Below, piece by piece: positions 48,420 to 57,338 of a stretch of 64,000 nucleotides of DNA. Under the pieces are notes generated by a model. The model searched no databases and was not told the DNA's origin. It saw only the letters and a list, made by a program, of their open reading frames with translations. The position numbers and the translations under genes are program-made. This DNA is from Methanomassiliicoccus sp. (GTDB taxonomy: Archaea; Thermoplasmatota; Thermoplasmata; Methanomassiliicoccales; Methanomassiliicoccaceae), in contig JAEILR010000003.1 in NCBI GenBank assembly GCA_016109435.1, forward strand, positions 62,001 through 126,000, written 5' to 3'. The first letter of the stretch is position 1. Every line of letters begins with the position of its first letter.

Positions 48420-50861
48420 TCACATGAAGTCCCGGAGGTCCATCTTCTTCTTGGTGCTCTTCTGCTCTGGCTCCTTCTTCTTGGCCCGGGGCTCGGAACC
48501 GCCGGCGAAGGAGGTGTCGAACAGGGTGACCTGCTGCGATCCGGTGAGCAGGTCCTTCTCCCCCCAACCGAAGACCTCGGTAGCTCTCGCGGCGGTCTGC
48601 GCCACCCTCTCGGCGTAGTACCGGCAGTCCGGGCGGTGCTCGAACTTGCGGCCGCTCACGTACGGCTCGACCTCCTGCGGTGTCTTCCTCGAATCGGTGA
48701 CGATCCACGACACCTTCATCCCCGGGACGAAGTCGTAGCCCATGGCCATGAGCTTCCTGGCCGCCTGCACGTTGGCCTGGGAGTCGGGGTCCTTGTAGGA
48801 GTTGAAGGACTTGCAGGTGCGGGAGATGACCAGCGACTCGATGGGGACCTTGCAGTCCATGGCCTTCTGGACGTTCTCCCGGGCGATCTTCACCGCCTCC
48901 TCCGTCCTCTCGTCCAGTATCTTCTCGAACACCGACATCAGCACCGAGGACTGGAGGTCGAAGGCGTCGGTCCTCCTGGTCTCGTAGCCGCGGATGAGCA
49001 GCTCGTTATCGGGCCATACCGAACGGCCGACGTACCTCTTCTTCTTGCCGTGGGAGAACAGCGGTTCCAGCACCTTCTGGAACTCCATCTGGGAGATCTC
49101 GCGAGAGAAGCGTTCGGAGATCTCCGTGCCGAACTTCACGGTGTCATCCAGATTATTATATGGTGATTGTAAAAATAAGCTGTCCGTGTCCCCGTAAACG
49201 ACGTTAATGCCCTCTTCCTCGAGGCGGGAGATGAGCGTCTTCACCGTCTCCCGGGCGAAGGCAGTTATGGCGCTCCCGATGTTGCGGTCCGTGAAGCGGT
49301 AGAACGACGAGGCGAAGACGCCGTAAACCGCGTTCATGAGGATCTTCACCGCGTTCTGCAGCCCGTCGTAGTAGCGGAACTCGTCGGGGTCCGTGGTCGC
49401 CTTCATCTTTCTCTTGATGTCGTCCCTCTGGGCCATGAGGTCCTGGAGGATGCGGGGCAGGAGACCTTCCCGCTGCTCCTTGGACAGGAACCGGGCGCCG
49501 TTGGGAGCGACGATGGTCCCCTCGTCGTTCAGCGTAGTGAAGCAGATGTTCTTGTGGATGATGAGCGAGGGGTACATGGACTTGAAGTCCAGGACGATGA
49601 CCCAGTGGTACAGCCCCGGCTCGATGGTGTGCACGTACCCTCCTTCGATGGCCTCCTCGTCATCGTCGAAGTTGCCGGTCAGGGGGACACCAACAGGGCC
49701 GTACGGCGCGGGCACGCGGTCGGCCTCACGTATCAGGATGGAGTCGATGAGCGTGGAGTTGCCGGAGGTCTGCACGTCCTCCATTGGGAGCTTGGACACC
49801 GCCGCCAGGTCCATGGTCCGCCGCAGCGAGCCGACGTACTCCAGGATGCGCAGCGCCAGCTCGGCGTCCTTGAGGCAGTAGCGCATGACCTTCTCCCGGT
49901 CGCGGTCCCACTCTTCGTCCATCTTCGACGGCTCCACGTCCAGCTTCTCTTCGCCGAGGGTGAGCTTGGCCACGTGGTTGAGGGTCTCCTGCTTCGGCCG
50001 CAGGTGGATCTTGGCCGCCCACCATGCGTCCACCACCAGCCGGCCGTTGAGCCTCCATCCCCGCAGGCCCACCTTGCGGGGCTCGGAGAGGTCCCTCCCC
50101 CAGGCCAGTTTGCCGGCCTTGACCAGCTTGGCCCGCTCCATCACGGTGGGGATGTCGTAATTGTCGATGTTGTAGCCGGTGATGACGTCGGGGTCCTCCT
50201 CCTGGATGACCCGGGTGAACTCGTCGATGATGGTCCTCTCGTCCCCGGATATGGGAGCGCCGCCCCGCAGCTGGCCGCTGCCCTCCCGGATGACGTAGCA
50301 CACCGTGAGGATGGTCCCGTCCTTGATGGCGTTCTCGATGTCGAACGACAGCACCTTGAGGTCCGGGTTGAAGGGCGGCAGGTTCTGGAAGCGCGGCGCG
50401 CCGTCCGCCATCTCCATGTCCACGATGAGGTCGGTGCGGTACTCCCCCACCCCCTCCTTGCCGAACACCCGAATGCACGAGCCGATGTCGAAGTCGTAGA
50501 TGAAGCGGTGGTGGAACGGTATGTCCGCGGCCAGGACGTCGAAGTCCCGCCTCAGGCGGGAGCGGAAGTCAGGCACCAGCCAGGGGAATCGGACGTACAC
50601 CTTGGCGGACCGGCGGAGCCTGCCCTTGTAGAACAGCGAGATATCCTCCACCCGGCGGACGTCGGGGTCCCTGCGCAGCTTCTCCACCGCCTCCGCGGTC
50701 GGCTCCACCACGTCGAAGTACGGCTCGAAGCCGGTGTACCGCACGGTGATGGAACGGCCGTCGTCCAGCGTGCCATACATCTCTATGGTCAGCTGATCGT
50801 TGTCCGCCCTCCGGTATGTGGCGGCGAGAAGCCGGACGTCCCATTGGCCCACCTGGTTCAC
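48420..50861 (-). CDS. polB: Family B DNA polymerase
   Basis: The 813-residue product has a 3'-5' exonuclease domain (LSFDIENAIKDG, YNIDNYDIPT) and polymerase motifs A (LDFKSMYPSLI), B (KILMNAVYGVFASSF) and C (YGDTDSLF), so both activities are intact. Near the C-terminus QVTLFD resembles the archaeal PCNA-binding mini-PIP, followed by a Lys-rich tail ending DLRDFM. The start is GTG at 50861 overlapping the stop of the GTPase gene (GTGA). A 27-nt run of AT-rich codons (49152-49178) directly follows motif C, where pol-c inteins insert in other archaea; no intein is present. It would replicate or repair chromosomal DNA. Confidence 0.97.
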   Translation of the reverse strand: MNQVGQWDVRLLAATYRRADNDQLTIEMYGTLDDGRSITVRYTGFEPYFDVVEPTAEAVEKLRRDPDVRRVEDISLFYKGRLRRSAKVYVRFPWLVPDFRSRLRRDFDVLAADIPFHHRFIYDFDIGSCIRVFGKEGVGEYRTDLIVDMEMADGAPRFQNLPPFNPDLKVLSFDIENAIKDGTILTVCYVIREGSGQLRGGAPISGDERTIIDEFTRVIQEEDPDVITGYNIDNYDIPTVMERAKLVKAGKLAWGRDLSEPRKVGLRGWRLNGRLVVDAWWAAKIHLRPKQETLNHVAKLTLGEEKLDVEPSKMDEEWDRDREKVMRYCLKDAELALRILEYVGSLRRTMDLAAVSKLPMEDVQTSGNSTLIDSILIREADRVPAPYGPVGVPLTGNFDDDEEAIEGGYVHTIEPGLYHWVIVLDFKSMYPSLIIHKNICFTTLNDEGTIVAPNGARFLSKEQREGLLPRILQDLMAQRDDIKRKMKATTDPDEFRYYDGLQNAVKILMNAVYGVFASSFYRFTDRNIGSAITAFARETVKTLISRLEEEGINVVYGDTDSLFLQSPYNNLDDTVKFGTEISERFSREISQMEFQKVLEPLFSHGKKKRYVGRSVWPDNELLIRGYETRRTDAFDLQSSVLMSVFEKILDERTEEAVKIARENVQKAMDCKVPIESLVISRTCKSFNSYKDPDSQANVQAARKLMAMGYDFVPGMKVSWIVTDSRKTPQEVEPYVSGRKFEHRPDCRYYAERVAQTAARATEVFGWGEKDLLTGSQQVTLFDTSFAGGSEPRAKKKEPEQKSTKKKMDLRDFM

Positions 50862-52048
50862 TTCCTGGAGATGATGGTCATGACGTCGTTGTTCTGCAGA
50901 ACCTGATCGCCCCCCACCGTCCTGTGCGTTCTCACGTTGATCGCCCGGATAAAGTTTTCTCCCAGGTCGGTGTGGACCTTGTAGGCGAGGCCCCTGGCGG
51001 TGGTCCCCCGGGGCACCAGGAAGGCGTCGGGGAGCACCCTGCCGTCGTGGTCGGTGAGCCGGGTCTCGTCCTCCACCGGGTACACGATGATGAGGTCCAG
51101 GAGCTCGAAGGCGGCCTTCTCCAGGCACTGCTGGACCCCGGTGCCGTTCAGCCGCTCCATGCCCTCCCCGATCTTATCCAGTGCCTTCTTCTGCCCGACA
51201 TTGAGCTTGGAAGGGTCGGCGATGCTGAAGCTGCCGGCGCCAGGGAGGTACTCCACCAGCTTGGCCTTGTCCGCCCGCCTCAGCGCCAGTTCGGCCTCGG
51301 CCATGGTAGGTACGGCCATGCCTCCGGCCGCCTCGCTCAGCCGCTTGAGGGCGGCGTCATCGGCCAGGTCGGCCTTGTTCAGAGCGATGATCATGGGCTT
51401 GGAGTACTTTCTCACCGCGTCGGCGATGCGCAGCATGTCCTCCGGGCCCCAGGTTATGGGGTTCTCCGGCAGCGCCGCGTCCCTCATGGCCGCGGTCACC
51501 TGGGCCTCGGTCACGCCCAGGCCGGTCAGCCGGTCGTGGATGATCGGCACGATGGACTGGCCGCTCATGTGGGCCTGCCGGGCGGCCCGGTCCCATCCCT
51601 TCTCCAGGATGCCCCTCATCCACATGGAGATCTCCCGTTCCAGGAAGTGGATGTCCTCCACCGGGTCATGCGAACCCAGGGGCACGGTGTTCCCCTCCAG
51701 GTCGGTGGAGCCGGACGCGTCCACCACGTGGACCAGGGCGCTGGCCTGCCTCAGGTCGTCCAGGAACTGGTTGCCCAGCCCCCTGCCCTGCCAGGCATCG
51801 GGGACCAGCCCGGCCACGTCCAGCAGCTCCACCGGTATCATCCTGGTGCCGTTGTCGCAGCCGGCGTTGCGCGGTACGCATTGAGTGTTGAAGTCCAGGT
51901 GAGGGCACCGCCCCCGGACGAAGGCGACGCCCCGGTTGGCCTTGATGGTGGTGAACGGATAGTTGGCTATCTCCACGCTAGCTAGGGTCGCTCCGCAGAA
52001 GAAGGTGGACTTGCCCACGTTAGGTTTTCCGACGATGCCGATCTGCAT
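50858..52048 (-). CDS. YchF/Obg-related GTP-binding protein with TGS domain
   Basis: The product (396 residues from ATG 52048) has G1 IGIVGKPNVGKST, G2/G3 region ANYPFTTIKANRG and LLDVAGLVPDAWQGRGLGNQ, and G4 ALNKAD. The C-terminus has a TGS-like end: PRGTTARGLAYKVHTDLGEN and FIRAINVRTHRTVGGDQVLQ. This matches the archaeal branch of the YchF/Obg NTPases, thought to act with ribosomes. YchF proteins in bacteria prefer ATP; the NKAD G4 here points to GTP. It is the first gene of a coupled pair with DNA polymerase B. Confidence 0.92.
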   Translation of the reverse strand: MQIGIVGKPNVGKSTFFCGATLASVEIANYPFTTIKANRGVAFVRGRCPHLDFNTQCVPRNAGCDNGTRMIPVELLDVAGLVPDAWQGRGLGNQFLDDLRQASALVHVVDASGSTDLEGNTVPLGSHDPVEDIHFLEREISMWMRGILEKGWDRAARQAHMSGQSIVPIIHDRLTGLGVTEAQVTAAMRDAALPENPITWGPEDMLRIADAVRKYSKPMIIALNKADLADDAALKRLSEAAGGMAVPTMAEAELALRRADKAKLVEYLPGAGSFSIADPSKLNVGQKKALDKIGEGMERLNGTGVQQCLEKAAFELLDLIIVYPVEDETRLTDHDGRVLPDAFLVPRGTTARGLAYKVHTDLGENFIRAINVRTHRTVGGDQVLQNNDVMTIISRK

Positions 52049-52313
52049 ATCTCTCACCGCTCCAATGAACGACCTGGAACCTAAATAACCATTGCATTAA
52101 TGCAATAGGCTGGCCATGCGATCGTTGGTTCAGGCTCGGGGAAGCCTAGGCTTTTCCGGCAGGCCTGCGATCGCCGTCATATTTTCTGAATTCGGTAGAA
52201 AAGATCGTGGGGTCAGGTGTTCGGTCATCACCGTCCAACACTTTCAGACGCTATGATTTCGTAACTCTTATCAGGACGGGATTGACCTAGGTGTGAGGGT
52301 CGGGTTCGGCATT

Positions 52314-52643
52314 ATGTCCGATCATAGGGTGGATAGGGAGAAGAGGACCATCGAAGCTATGGTTCGTATCTATTGCAGAGCTAATCATGGAATGGATCCA
52401 GAGGGATGTCCAGATTGCCGCATGCTGATCGACTATGCTCTATCCCACCTGGATGACTGCCCGTTCCAGGAAGATAAGCCGACCTGTCTAAAATGCACGA
52501 TCCATTGCTATCGGCCGGAGATGAGAGAGAAGATCAGGGAAGTGATGCGTTATTCAGGGCCCCGCATGATGGTCCATCATCCGATCCTGGCGATCGGTCA
52601 TCTAGCGGACGGGCTAAGGGATCAGCGCACGCGTCGTGAATGA
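52314..52643 (+). CDS. YgbA family (nitrous oxide-stimulated promoter) Cys-rich protein
   Basis: The 109-residue product (ATG 52314; a GTG at 52293 is also in frame) has the PF11756 family pattern: REKRTIEAMVRIYCRANHG, GCPDCRMLIDYALSHLDDCP, KPTCLKCTIHCY and MRYSGPRMMVHHPILAIGHL. Eight Cys in the central region suggest zinc or iron-sulfur binding. In bacteria ygbA is induced by nitrosative stress under NsrR. The gene is more AT-rich than its neighbours, which fits transfer. The 265 nt upstream holds only a short AT-rich segment around 52250-52275 that may contain the promoter. Confidence 0.88.
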   Translation: MSDHRVDREKRTIEAMVRIYCRANHGMDPEGCPDCRMLIDYALSHLDDCPFQEDKPTCLKCTIHCYRPEMREKIREVMRYSGPRMMVHHPILAIGHLADGLRDQRTRRE

Positions 52644-52817
52644 CCAGATATCGTTACCGGGCGAGGTGTTCCCTACCCCGCGCCATCATGCTCGATGGAG
52701 GACGTCAGAACGATGATCATTACCTTCCGACCGGGCTGAAGCTATTTTGAACCAGTAGACCTTATCGGGACTGCCCGTGCCACTGGCATCCGCCGGGCGG
52801 AAGGGACGTGCCGTTCA

Positions 52818-54353
52818 ATGATTCGCAAGATGAACCCAGCCACCCTGGAGGCGATAGGGGAGGTACAGGAGGCCGAGCTTGACTCGATAGGCCCGATGGT
52901 CCAGAAGGCCCGTGAGGCCCAGGCGGAATGGGCATCCTGGCCCCTGCAGCGGAGGAAAGCTTCCCTGATAGGAGTGCGTGACCGGCTGATCGACCGCTGG
53001 GAGGAAGTGGCCGAGGTCATCTCCAAGGAAACGGGGAAGCCCCGCCTGGAATCGGTGAACGCCGACGTGCTTCCTTCTCTGGTAGCGGCCGACCACTCGG
53101 TCCGTTCGATGAAAGGGCTCTTCGCCCGGCGCAGGGTGCGCTTTGGTAGCATGGGCCTGATGATGACCTACATGGGCCGGCGCTCGTACATCCAGCCCCG
53201 GCCGCTGGGAGTGATCGGCATCATCGCTCCTTGGAACTACCCCCTGGGCATTCCCTTCTCCCAGGCCATCATGGCCCTGGCCGCCGGGAACGCGGTGGTG
53301 ATCAAACCCTCCCCGGAGACGCCCCTGACCGCCCTGGAGATGACCAGGCTGTTCGACGATGCCGATCTGCCGAAGGGGCTGGTGCAGACCTTCATCGGAG
53401 GGAACGATCACGGTAGGGCGCTGGTCGCCTCTGGCGTTGACCGCATCGTGTTCACCGGGAGCTCGGCGGCGGGCACGATGATCATGTCCCAGGCATCCCA
53501 GCGACTTACGCCCCTGACCCTGGAGCTGGGAGGCAAGGACCCCTGCATCGTCCTGGAGGACGCCGGTCTGGAGCGGGCCGCCGAGGGCGTCGTCTGGGGC
53601 GCCTTCGTCAACGCCGGGCAGACCTGCGCGTGCGTGAAGCGGCTGTACGTCCACGACCTTGTCTATGACCGCTTCGTCGAGCTGCTGAAAGAGAAGGTGG
53701 CCAGCCTCCGGCTGGGCTACGGGACGGAGGACGTGGACGTCGGCCCCCTGATCAGCGAGGCCGCCCTCCTGAGGACCGAGGAGATGGTCGAACGGGCGGT
53801 CAGGGAGGGCGGGAAGGTGCTCATCGGAGGCCGGCGGGCGGAAGGGTTGAGAGGATACTTTTTCCAGCCGACAGTGATCGTCGACGCCCCTCAGGCCTCC
53901 TGCGTGGTACAGGAGGAGGCCTTCGGGCCCATCCTCACGGTGGGCAGGTTCGGTTCGGACGAGGAGGCGGTGCGACTGGCCAACGACTGCCCCTTCGCCC
54001 TCTCCGGCTCGGTGTGGACCGGCGACCGGAGAAGAGGACGCAGGGTGGCGGAGCGCATGAGCGGCGGTACGGTCCTTATCAACAACGTCGCCTACACCTA
54101 CGGCCTTCCGATGACCCCCTGGGGAGGGAAGAGCATGAGCGGCTTCGGGCGCACCCACGGGGAGGAAGGCTTCTCCGAGCTGATGGAGCCGCAGCATGTG
54201 CACGTCGACGACGGCCGGTTCCGGCGAGAGGCATGGTGGCATCCCTACCGCTGGGAGAACATGGCCGGAATGCTCGACGCACTTTATGGTCGCAGCTACA
54301 TCGACAGGCTCCGCGCCCTGATGAGGCTGAGGAAGGCTCTGAAGGGAAAGTAG
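52818..54353 (+). CDS. NAD(P)-dependent aldehyde dehydrogenase
   Basis: The 511-residue product has a complete ALDH active site: IIAPWNYPLG with Asn140, FTGSSAAGT, general base Glu236 in TLELGGKDP and nucleophile Cys270 in NAGQTCACVKR, plus EEAFGPILTV. It oxidises an aldehyde to the acid with NAD(P). Sequence resembles the succinate-semialdehyde/medium-chain group but substrate is not determined. A C-terminal extension (MDALYGRSYIDRL-like region after about 480) carries many basic residues. Neighbours give no pathway context. Confidence 0.93.
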   Translation: MIRKMNPATLEAIGEVQEAELDSIGPMVQKAREAQAEWASWPLQRRKASLIGVRDRLIDRWEEVAEVISKETGKPRLESVNADVLPSLVAADHSVRSMKGLFARRRVRFGSMGLMMTYMGRRSYIQPRPLGVIGIIAPWNYPLGIPFSQAIMALAAGNAVVIKPSPETPLTALEMTRLFDDADLPKGLVQTFIGGNDHGRALVASGVDRIVFTGSSAAGTMIMSQASQRLTPLTLELGGKDPCIVLEDAGLERAAEGVVWGAFVNAGQTCACVKRLYVHDLVYDRFVELLKEKVASLRLGYGTEDVDVGPLISEAALLRTEEMVERAVREGGKVLIGGRRAEGLRGYFFQPTVIVDAPQASCVVQEEAFGPILTVGRFGSDEEAVRLANDCPFALSGSVWTGDRRRGRRVAERMSGGTVLINNVAYTYGLPMTPWGGKSMSGFGRTHGEEGFSELMEPQHVHVDDGRFRREAWWHPYRWENMAGMLDALYGRSYIDRLRALMRLRKALKGK

Positions 54354-54377
54354 CGCCGCGTAGCGGAGCGTGGGCCC

Positions 54378-55163
54378 TCACTCCATCTTCTCACCGAGGC
54401 TCAGTCTTCTGGCCGGGAAGGCGACCTCGGCGCGCTTGGAGAGGAAGGAAGCGTCCACGTTCTCGGCCATCGACCTGGCGAGGGCCAGGGGCACGGCCAT
54501 GGTCATGAGGTCGGGCGGCAGCCAGGCGTTCCCGGTGGGGTCGACCGGGCCGACGAAGGCGGCGTTCCGCGGCGCCCTCTCGGCCAGGCCCGCGGCGTAG
54601 GTGATCATGGAGGCGCAGGACGCCCCTCCCGGCATCAGAACGGAGGTGAAGATGTCGTCGGAGACGAACTGCACCAGGCCGCCGAGGTTGCGAACGGACT
54701 CCGCGGTGCCAATAAGGATGAAGGAAAGCACGCCGGCGTCATCGTCCACCTGATCGTACCCGGCGAGGCTGATGTACCGTCCCGGCGGCGTTATTCTGCC
54801 CGGAGAGGCGAAGAACCGCTCCGCCGCTTCCGGCGACGGCTTCAGGTGTTCGGCCGCCCCGCCCATGAATTCCGGGGTGCCGGTGGAGATGAGGTACTTG
54901 AGCTTGGGAGAGGGGCCCGAGATCCCGCACCACAATTGGCCGCCCGGGCATATGCCCCCTTTCTGGTCCGCCCCGTAGGTCATCGGCGGAGCGTCGGCGT
55001 CCATGGCCAGATCGAATATCGCCCTCGCAACGCAGCGGTCCACCTTCCCCAGATGCACCGCTCCGGGAAAGGGGTCCTCGCCGCCGATCACGCATACGGC
55101 CCTCCCGGCCAACTTTCCGGCCGTGGTCAGCTTCTCTCCGATGTCCCTGACGCTCATGATCAT
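54378..55163 (-). CDS. DUF169 family protein
   Basis: The 261-residue product matches DUF169: LAGRAVCVIGGEDPFPGA, a Cys-containing GGICPGGQLWCGISGP, ISTGTPEFMGGAAEHLKPSP and MPGGASCASMITYAAGLAER. Members are common in methanogens and anaerobes and have conserved Cys, but their biochemical role is unknown. It is convergent with the aldehyde dehydrogenase (24 nt between stops) and divided from ksgA by about 35 nt on the same strand. Confidence 0.85.
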   Translation of the reverse strand: MIMSVRDIGEKLTTAGKLAGRAVCVIGGEDPFPGAVHLGKVDRCVARAIFDLAMDADAPPMTYGADQKGGICPGGQLWCGISGPSPKLKYLISTGTPEFMGGAAEHLKPSPEAAERFFASPGRITPPGRYISLAGYDQVDDDAGVLSFILIGTAESVRNLGGLVQFVSDDIFTSVLMPGGASCASMITYAAGLAERAPRNAAFVGPVDPTGNAWLPPDLMTMAVPLALARSMAENVDASFLSKRAEVAFPARRLSLGEKME

Positions 55164-55198
55164 GGTAACAGCTCAGGAACGATGGCCGCCAAGGATAT

Positions 55199-55999
55199 TT
55201 ATCGCTTGGTCCGGAGGCCGGAAACGGCGTCGCACAGCTCACCGATCTGCTCCGGTGCCAGGGCCTCGATGCGCATGTCCACGTACGGCACCAGCGAGCG
55301 CTGTTCCGAAGTGATCAGGCCCTTCATCCGCAGCACCGTGCCGATCTTCTTGCGTCGCTGCTGGAACAGCGCCTCCACCAGGCGGAAGAACAGCTTCTCG
55401 TCCTGCACGGCGAAGGGAGCGGGGCGGGGCACCAGCTCAACGACCGCGGAATCGACCTTGGGGGCCGGCCAGAACCTCGAGCGGGGGACCTTCTCCAGGA
55501 TCCGGCACTCCGCCCGGTAGTACACATTGACCGTCAGGCGGGAGTAGTCGTCGCTGTCCGGCGCGGCCACCATGCGGTCGGCGAACTCCTTCTGGAGCAT
55601 CACCACCGCCCTCTCGAAGCGATGCTCCAGGAGCTTGAAGATGATCGGCGAGGAGATGGAGTACGGGAGGTTGGAGACCATCTTGTCGAACCGGGGGAAG
55701 GGCACCTCCAGGGCATCGCCGACGATCAGCTCGACGTTCTCCGGCAGATACGCCCCCAGGACCTCGGCCAGCTTGCGGTCCATCTCGATGGCCACCACCT
55801 TGGAGGCCCTCTCCGCCAGCCGGTGGGTCAGCACGCCCAGCCCGGGGCCGACCTCCAGCACCGTGTCGTTCCCGCCGATCCCGGCGAACTCCACCTGGCG
55901 CTCGGCCACCCGGTCATCGATGAGGAAGTTCTGCCCCATGGCCTTGGTGGGGGAGATGCCTGCCTTGGACAGGATCTCCTTGATCTCGGACGGGTTCAT
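55199..55999 (-). CDS. ksgA: 16S rRNA dimethyladenosine transferase KsgA/Dim1
   Basis: The 266-residue product has the SAM motif VLEVGPGLGVLTHRLAERA, then VVAIEMDRKLAEVL, GDALEVPFPRFDKMVSNLPY (catalytic NLPY) and VMLQKEFADRMVA. It dimethylates the two adjacent adenines at the 3' end of 16S rRNA during small-subunit maturation. Its ATG is about 30 nt downstream of TATTTTATATC-like DNA, so the mRNA is nearly leaderless. It follows the eL21-Rpo4-DUF655 genes, a gene order conserved in euryarchaea. Confidence 0.97.
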   Translation of the reverse strand: MNPSEIKEILSKAGISPTKAMGQNFLIDDRVAERQVEFAGIGGNDTVLEVGPGLGVLTHRLAERASKVVAIEMDRKLAEVLGAYLPENVELIVGDALEVPFPRFDKMVSNLPYSISSPIIFKLLEHRFERAVVMLQKEFADRMVAAPDSDDYSRLTVNVYYRAECRILEKVPRSRFWPAPKVDSAVVELVPRPAPFAVQDEKLFFRLVEALFQQRRKKIGTVLRMKGLITSEQRSLVPYVDMRIEALAPEQIGELCDAVSGLRTKR

Positions 56000-56025
56000 G
56001 ACCGTCGGGGCAATGAGGCCGGTCC

Positions 56026-56035
56026 GATATAAAAT
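56026..56035 (-). promoter_or_regulatory. TATA box of ksgA
   Basis: ATTTTATATC in minus-strand orientation, centred about 31 nt before the ATG at 55999. This gives ksgA its own promoter, apart from the upstream ribosomal operon. Confidence 0.6.
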
Positions 56036-56141
56036 CGCTCACCGTGCCCCGCTCGGGCCATGTATCGGCCGCACTTGCGGTGGAACATAAGCGGTCCGAT
56101 GGTAGGTCAGGATGAAAAAAGGAAAACGCTTCGTGCCCGTC

Positions 56142-56690
56142 TTACCGGGACACGAATATGTGGTATTTCTGCGAAGGGTCCGAAAGCTCGTCCTCGATGC
56201 GCTTGGCGATGAGCTTCATGGGGTGCTTCAGCGCGGGAACCCTCTTGGTGAGGTCATCGTAGCTGGCGAACGTCCCCTTCTTCCGCTCCTCCAGTATGGC
56301 CCACATGGTCTTCTTCCCCAGCCCGGGGATCAGCTCCAGCATGTGGAACCTGGTGGTGATGGCCTGGGCCTCATTGAAGAACTTGATGAAGCGGGCCTCC
56401 TGCAGTTTGGCGATATCCTGGAGTATGAACGGAAGCTCCGCCTGCGCCGCCGCGGTAAGCTCCTCGTAGCCCACCCGCCGCTTGACGTGGATGATCTTGT
56501 CCCGCAGGGACGGCTCCTTCCCGATGTACACCCGGTCGCCGATGACAATGATGGCGTCCGCCTTGGGGACAAGCTCGAAGAGCTTGAACTCGCTCTCCCC
56601 GATGGCGTAGGCGGAGGGCTCCCGGCGAAAACTCTTGTCAGTAGGTATACCTTGTGGCAAATAATCTAGTATGAGAGCGTAGTCCTCCAT
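56142..56690 (-). CDS. DUF655 family RNA-binding protein
   Basis: The 182-residue product is the archaeal DUF655 protein, encoded next to rpoF and eL21 in most euryarchaea. After an N-terminal beta domain (MEDYALILDYLPQG, IVIGDRVYIGKEPSLRDKII) it has a helix-hairpin-helix LELIPGLGKKTMWAILEERK, a nucleic-acid binding module. Function is not established; the gene neighbourhood implies a link to transcription or translation. The first 20 codons are unusually AT-rich. Confidence 0.93.
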   Translation of the reverse strand: MEDYALILDYLPQGIPTDKSFRREPSAYAIGESEFKLFELVPKADAIIVIGDRVYIGKEPSLRDKIIHVKRRVGYEELTAAAQAELPFILQDIAKLQEARFIKFFNEAQAITTRFHMLELIPGLGKKTMWAILEERKKGTFASYDDLTKRVPALKHPMKLIAKRIEDELSDPSQKYHIFVSR

Positions 56691-56708
56691 GTGATCCGCC
56701 TTTTAAGT

Positions 56709-57029
56709 TTAGAGATACTTCTCAACGATAGATAGTATCTGTTCTATATTCTTCTTCTCCAACACCATCCTTTCCTTGGAGAAGAGCACCCGTACGTCGT
56801 CGCCGTGGGTCGGAAGGATGTCTGCGATCTTGGCGCACAGGGCGTCAGATACGAACCCCAGTTTCCCAAGCTCGGCCTGAAGCTTCCGGGCCTCTTCCGG
56901 CTCCAGCTTGGCCACCTTCTGAGAGTGGTCCAGCGCCAGTTTCTGGTCTGGGCTGAGCTCCCGCCCTCCTTCGGCCTCTTCCAGCAGCTGCTTTACCTCG
57001 GACAGAGGCACATAGCGCTCCTCGGACAT
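56709..57029 (-). CDS. rpo4: RNA polymerase subunit Rpo4 (RpoF)
   Basis: The 106-residue product begins MSEERYVPLSEVKQLLEEAE and has an HRDC-like helical core (ARKLQAELGKLGFVSDALCA, KIADILPTHGDDVRVLFSKE) ending KKNIEQILSIVEKYL. It pairs with Rpo7 to form the RNA polymerase stalk. It lies between eL21 and DUF655 (9 and 18 nt gaps), the standard euryarchaeal order. Confidence 0.95.
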   Translation of the reverse strand: MSEERYVPLSEVKQLLEEAEGGRELSPDQKLALDHSQKVAKLEPEEARKLQAELGKLGFVSDALCAKIADILPTHGDDVRVLFSKERMVLEKKNIEQILSIVEKYL

Positions 57030-57038
57030 CGGAACGCC

Positions 57039-57338
57039 TCAGAAGCTCTTCTTCAGGTGCTCTGCGCGGGAGACCACGGTCTTCAGCTTGTCGCCGTCAT
57101 AGAGGTCCACGACAAAGGCGCGGCCCTGCTTGCCGGTGACCACCCCGGTCTTCCCCTGGAAGCGCTGGTGCGGCATACCGTGGTGGACACCGGGGTCGAT
57201 GACCACGCTGACCTTCTCCCCGACCGCGAACTCACGGAACTCGTGAGTGATAGGGGTCATGCCCCTGGTGCGGGGGGTCTTGCTAAGTATGTTGCGCGTC
57301 TTGCGCCGGAGGCCTCTGGAAGCTTTTACCATTTTCAT
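57039..57338 (-). CDS. rpl21e: Ribosomal protein eL21
   Basis: The 99-residue product begins MKMVKASRGLRRKTRNILSK with the conserved VVIDPGVHHGMPHQRFQGKT and GVVTGKQGRAFVVDLYDGDK of eL21. The ATG overlaps the pus10 stop (ATGA), so translation is coupled to the tRNA modification gene upstream. A second Met is at residue 3. Confidence 0.97.
   Translation of the reverse strand: MKMVKASRGLRRKTRNILSKTPRTRGMTPITHEFREFAVGEKVSVVIDPGVHHGMPHQRFQGKTGVVTGKQGRAFVVDLYDGDKLKTVVSRAEHLKKSF

Noticed and set aside
49100-49250. An intein in DNA polymerase B near motif C
   Set aside because: The reading frame passes through motif C without any insertion; only an unusual codon patch is present.
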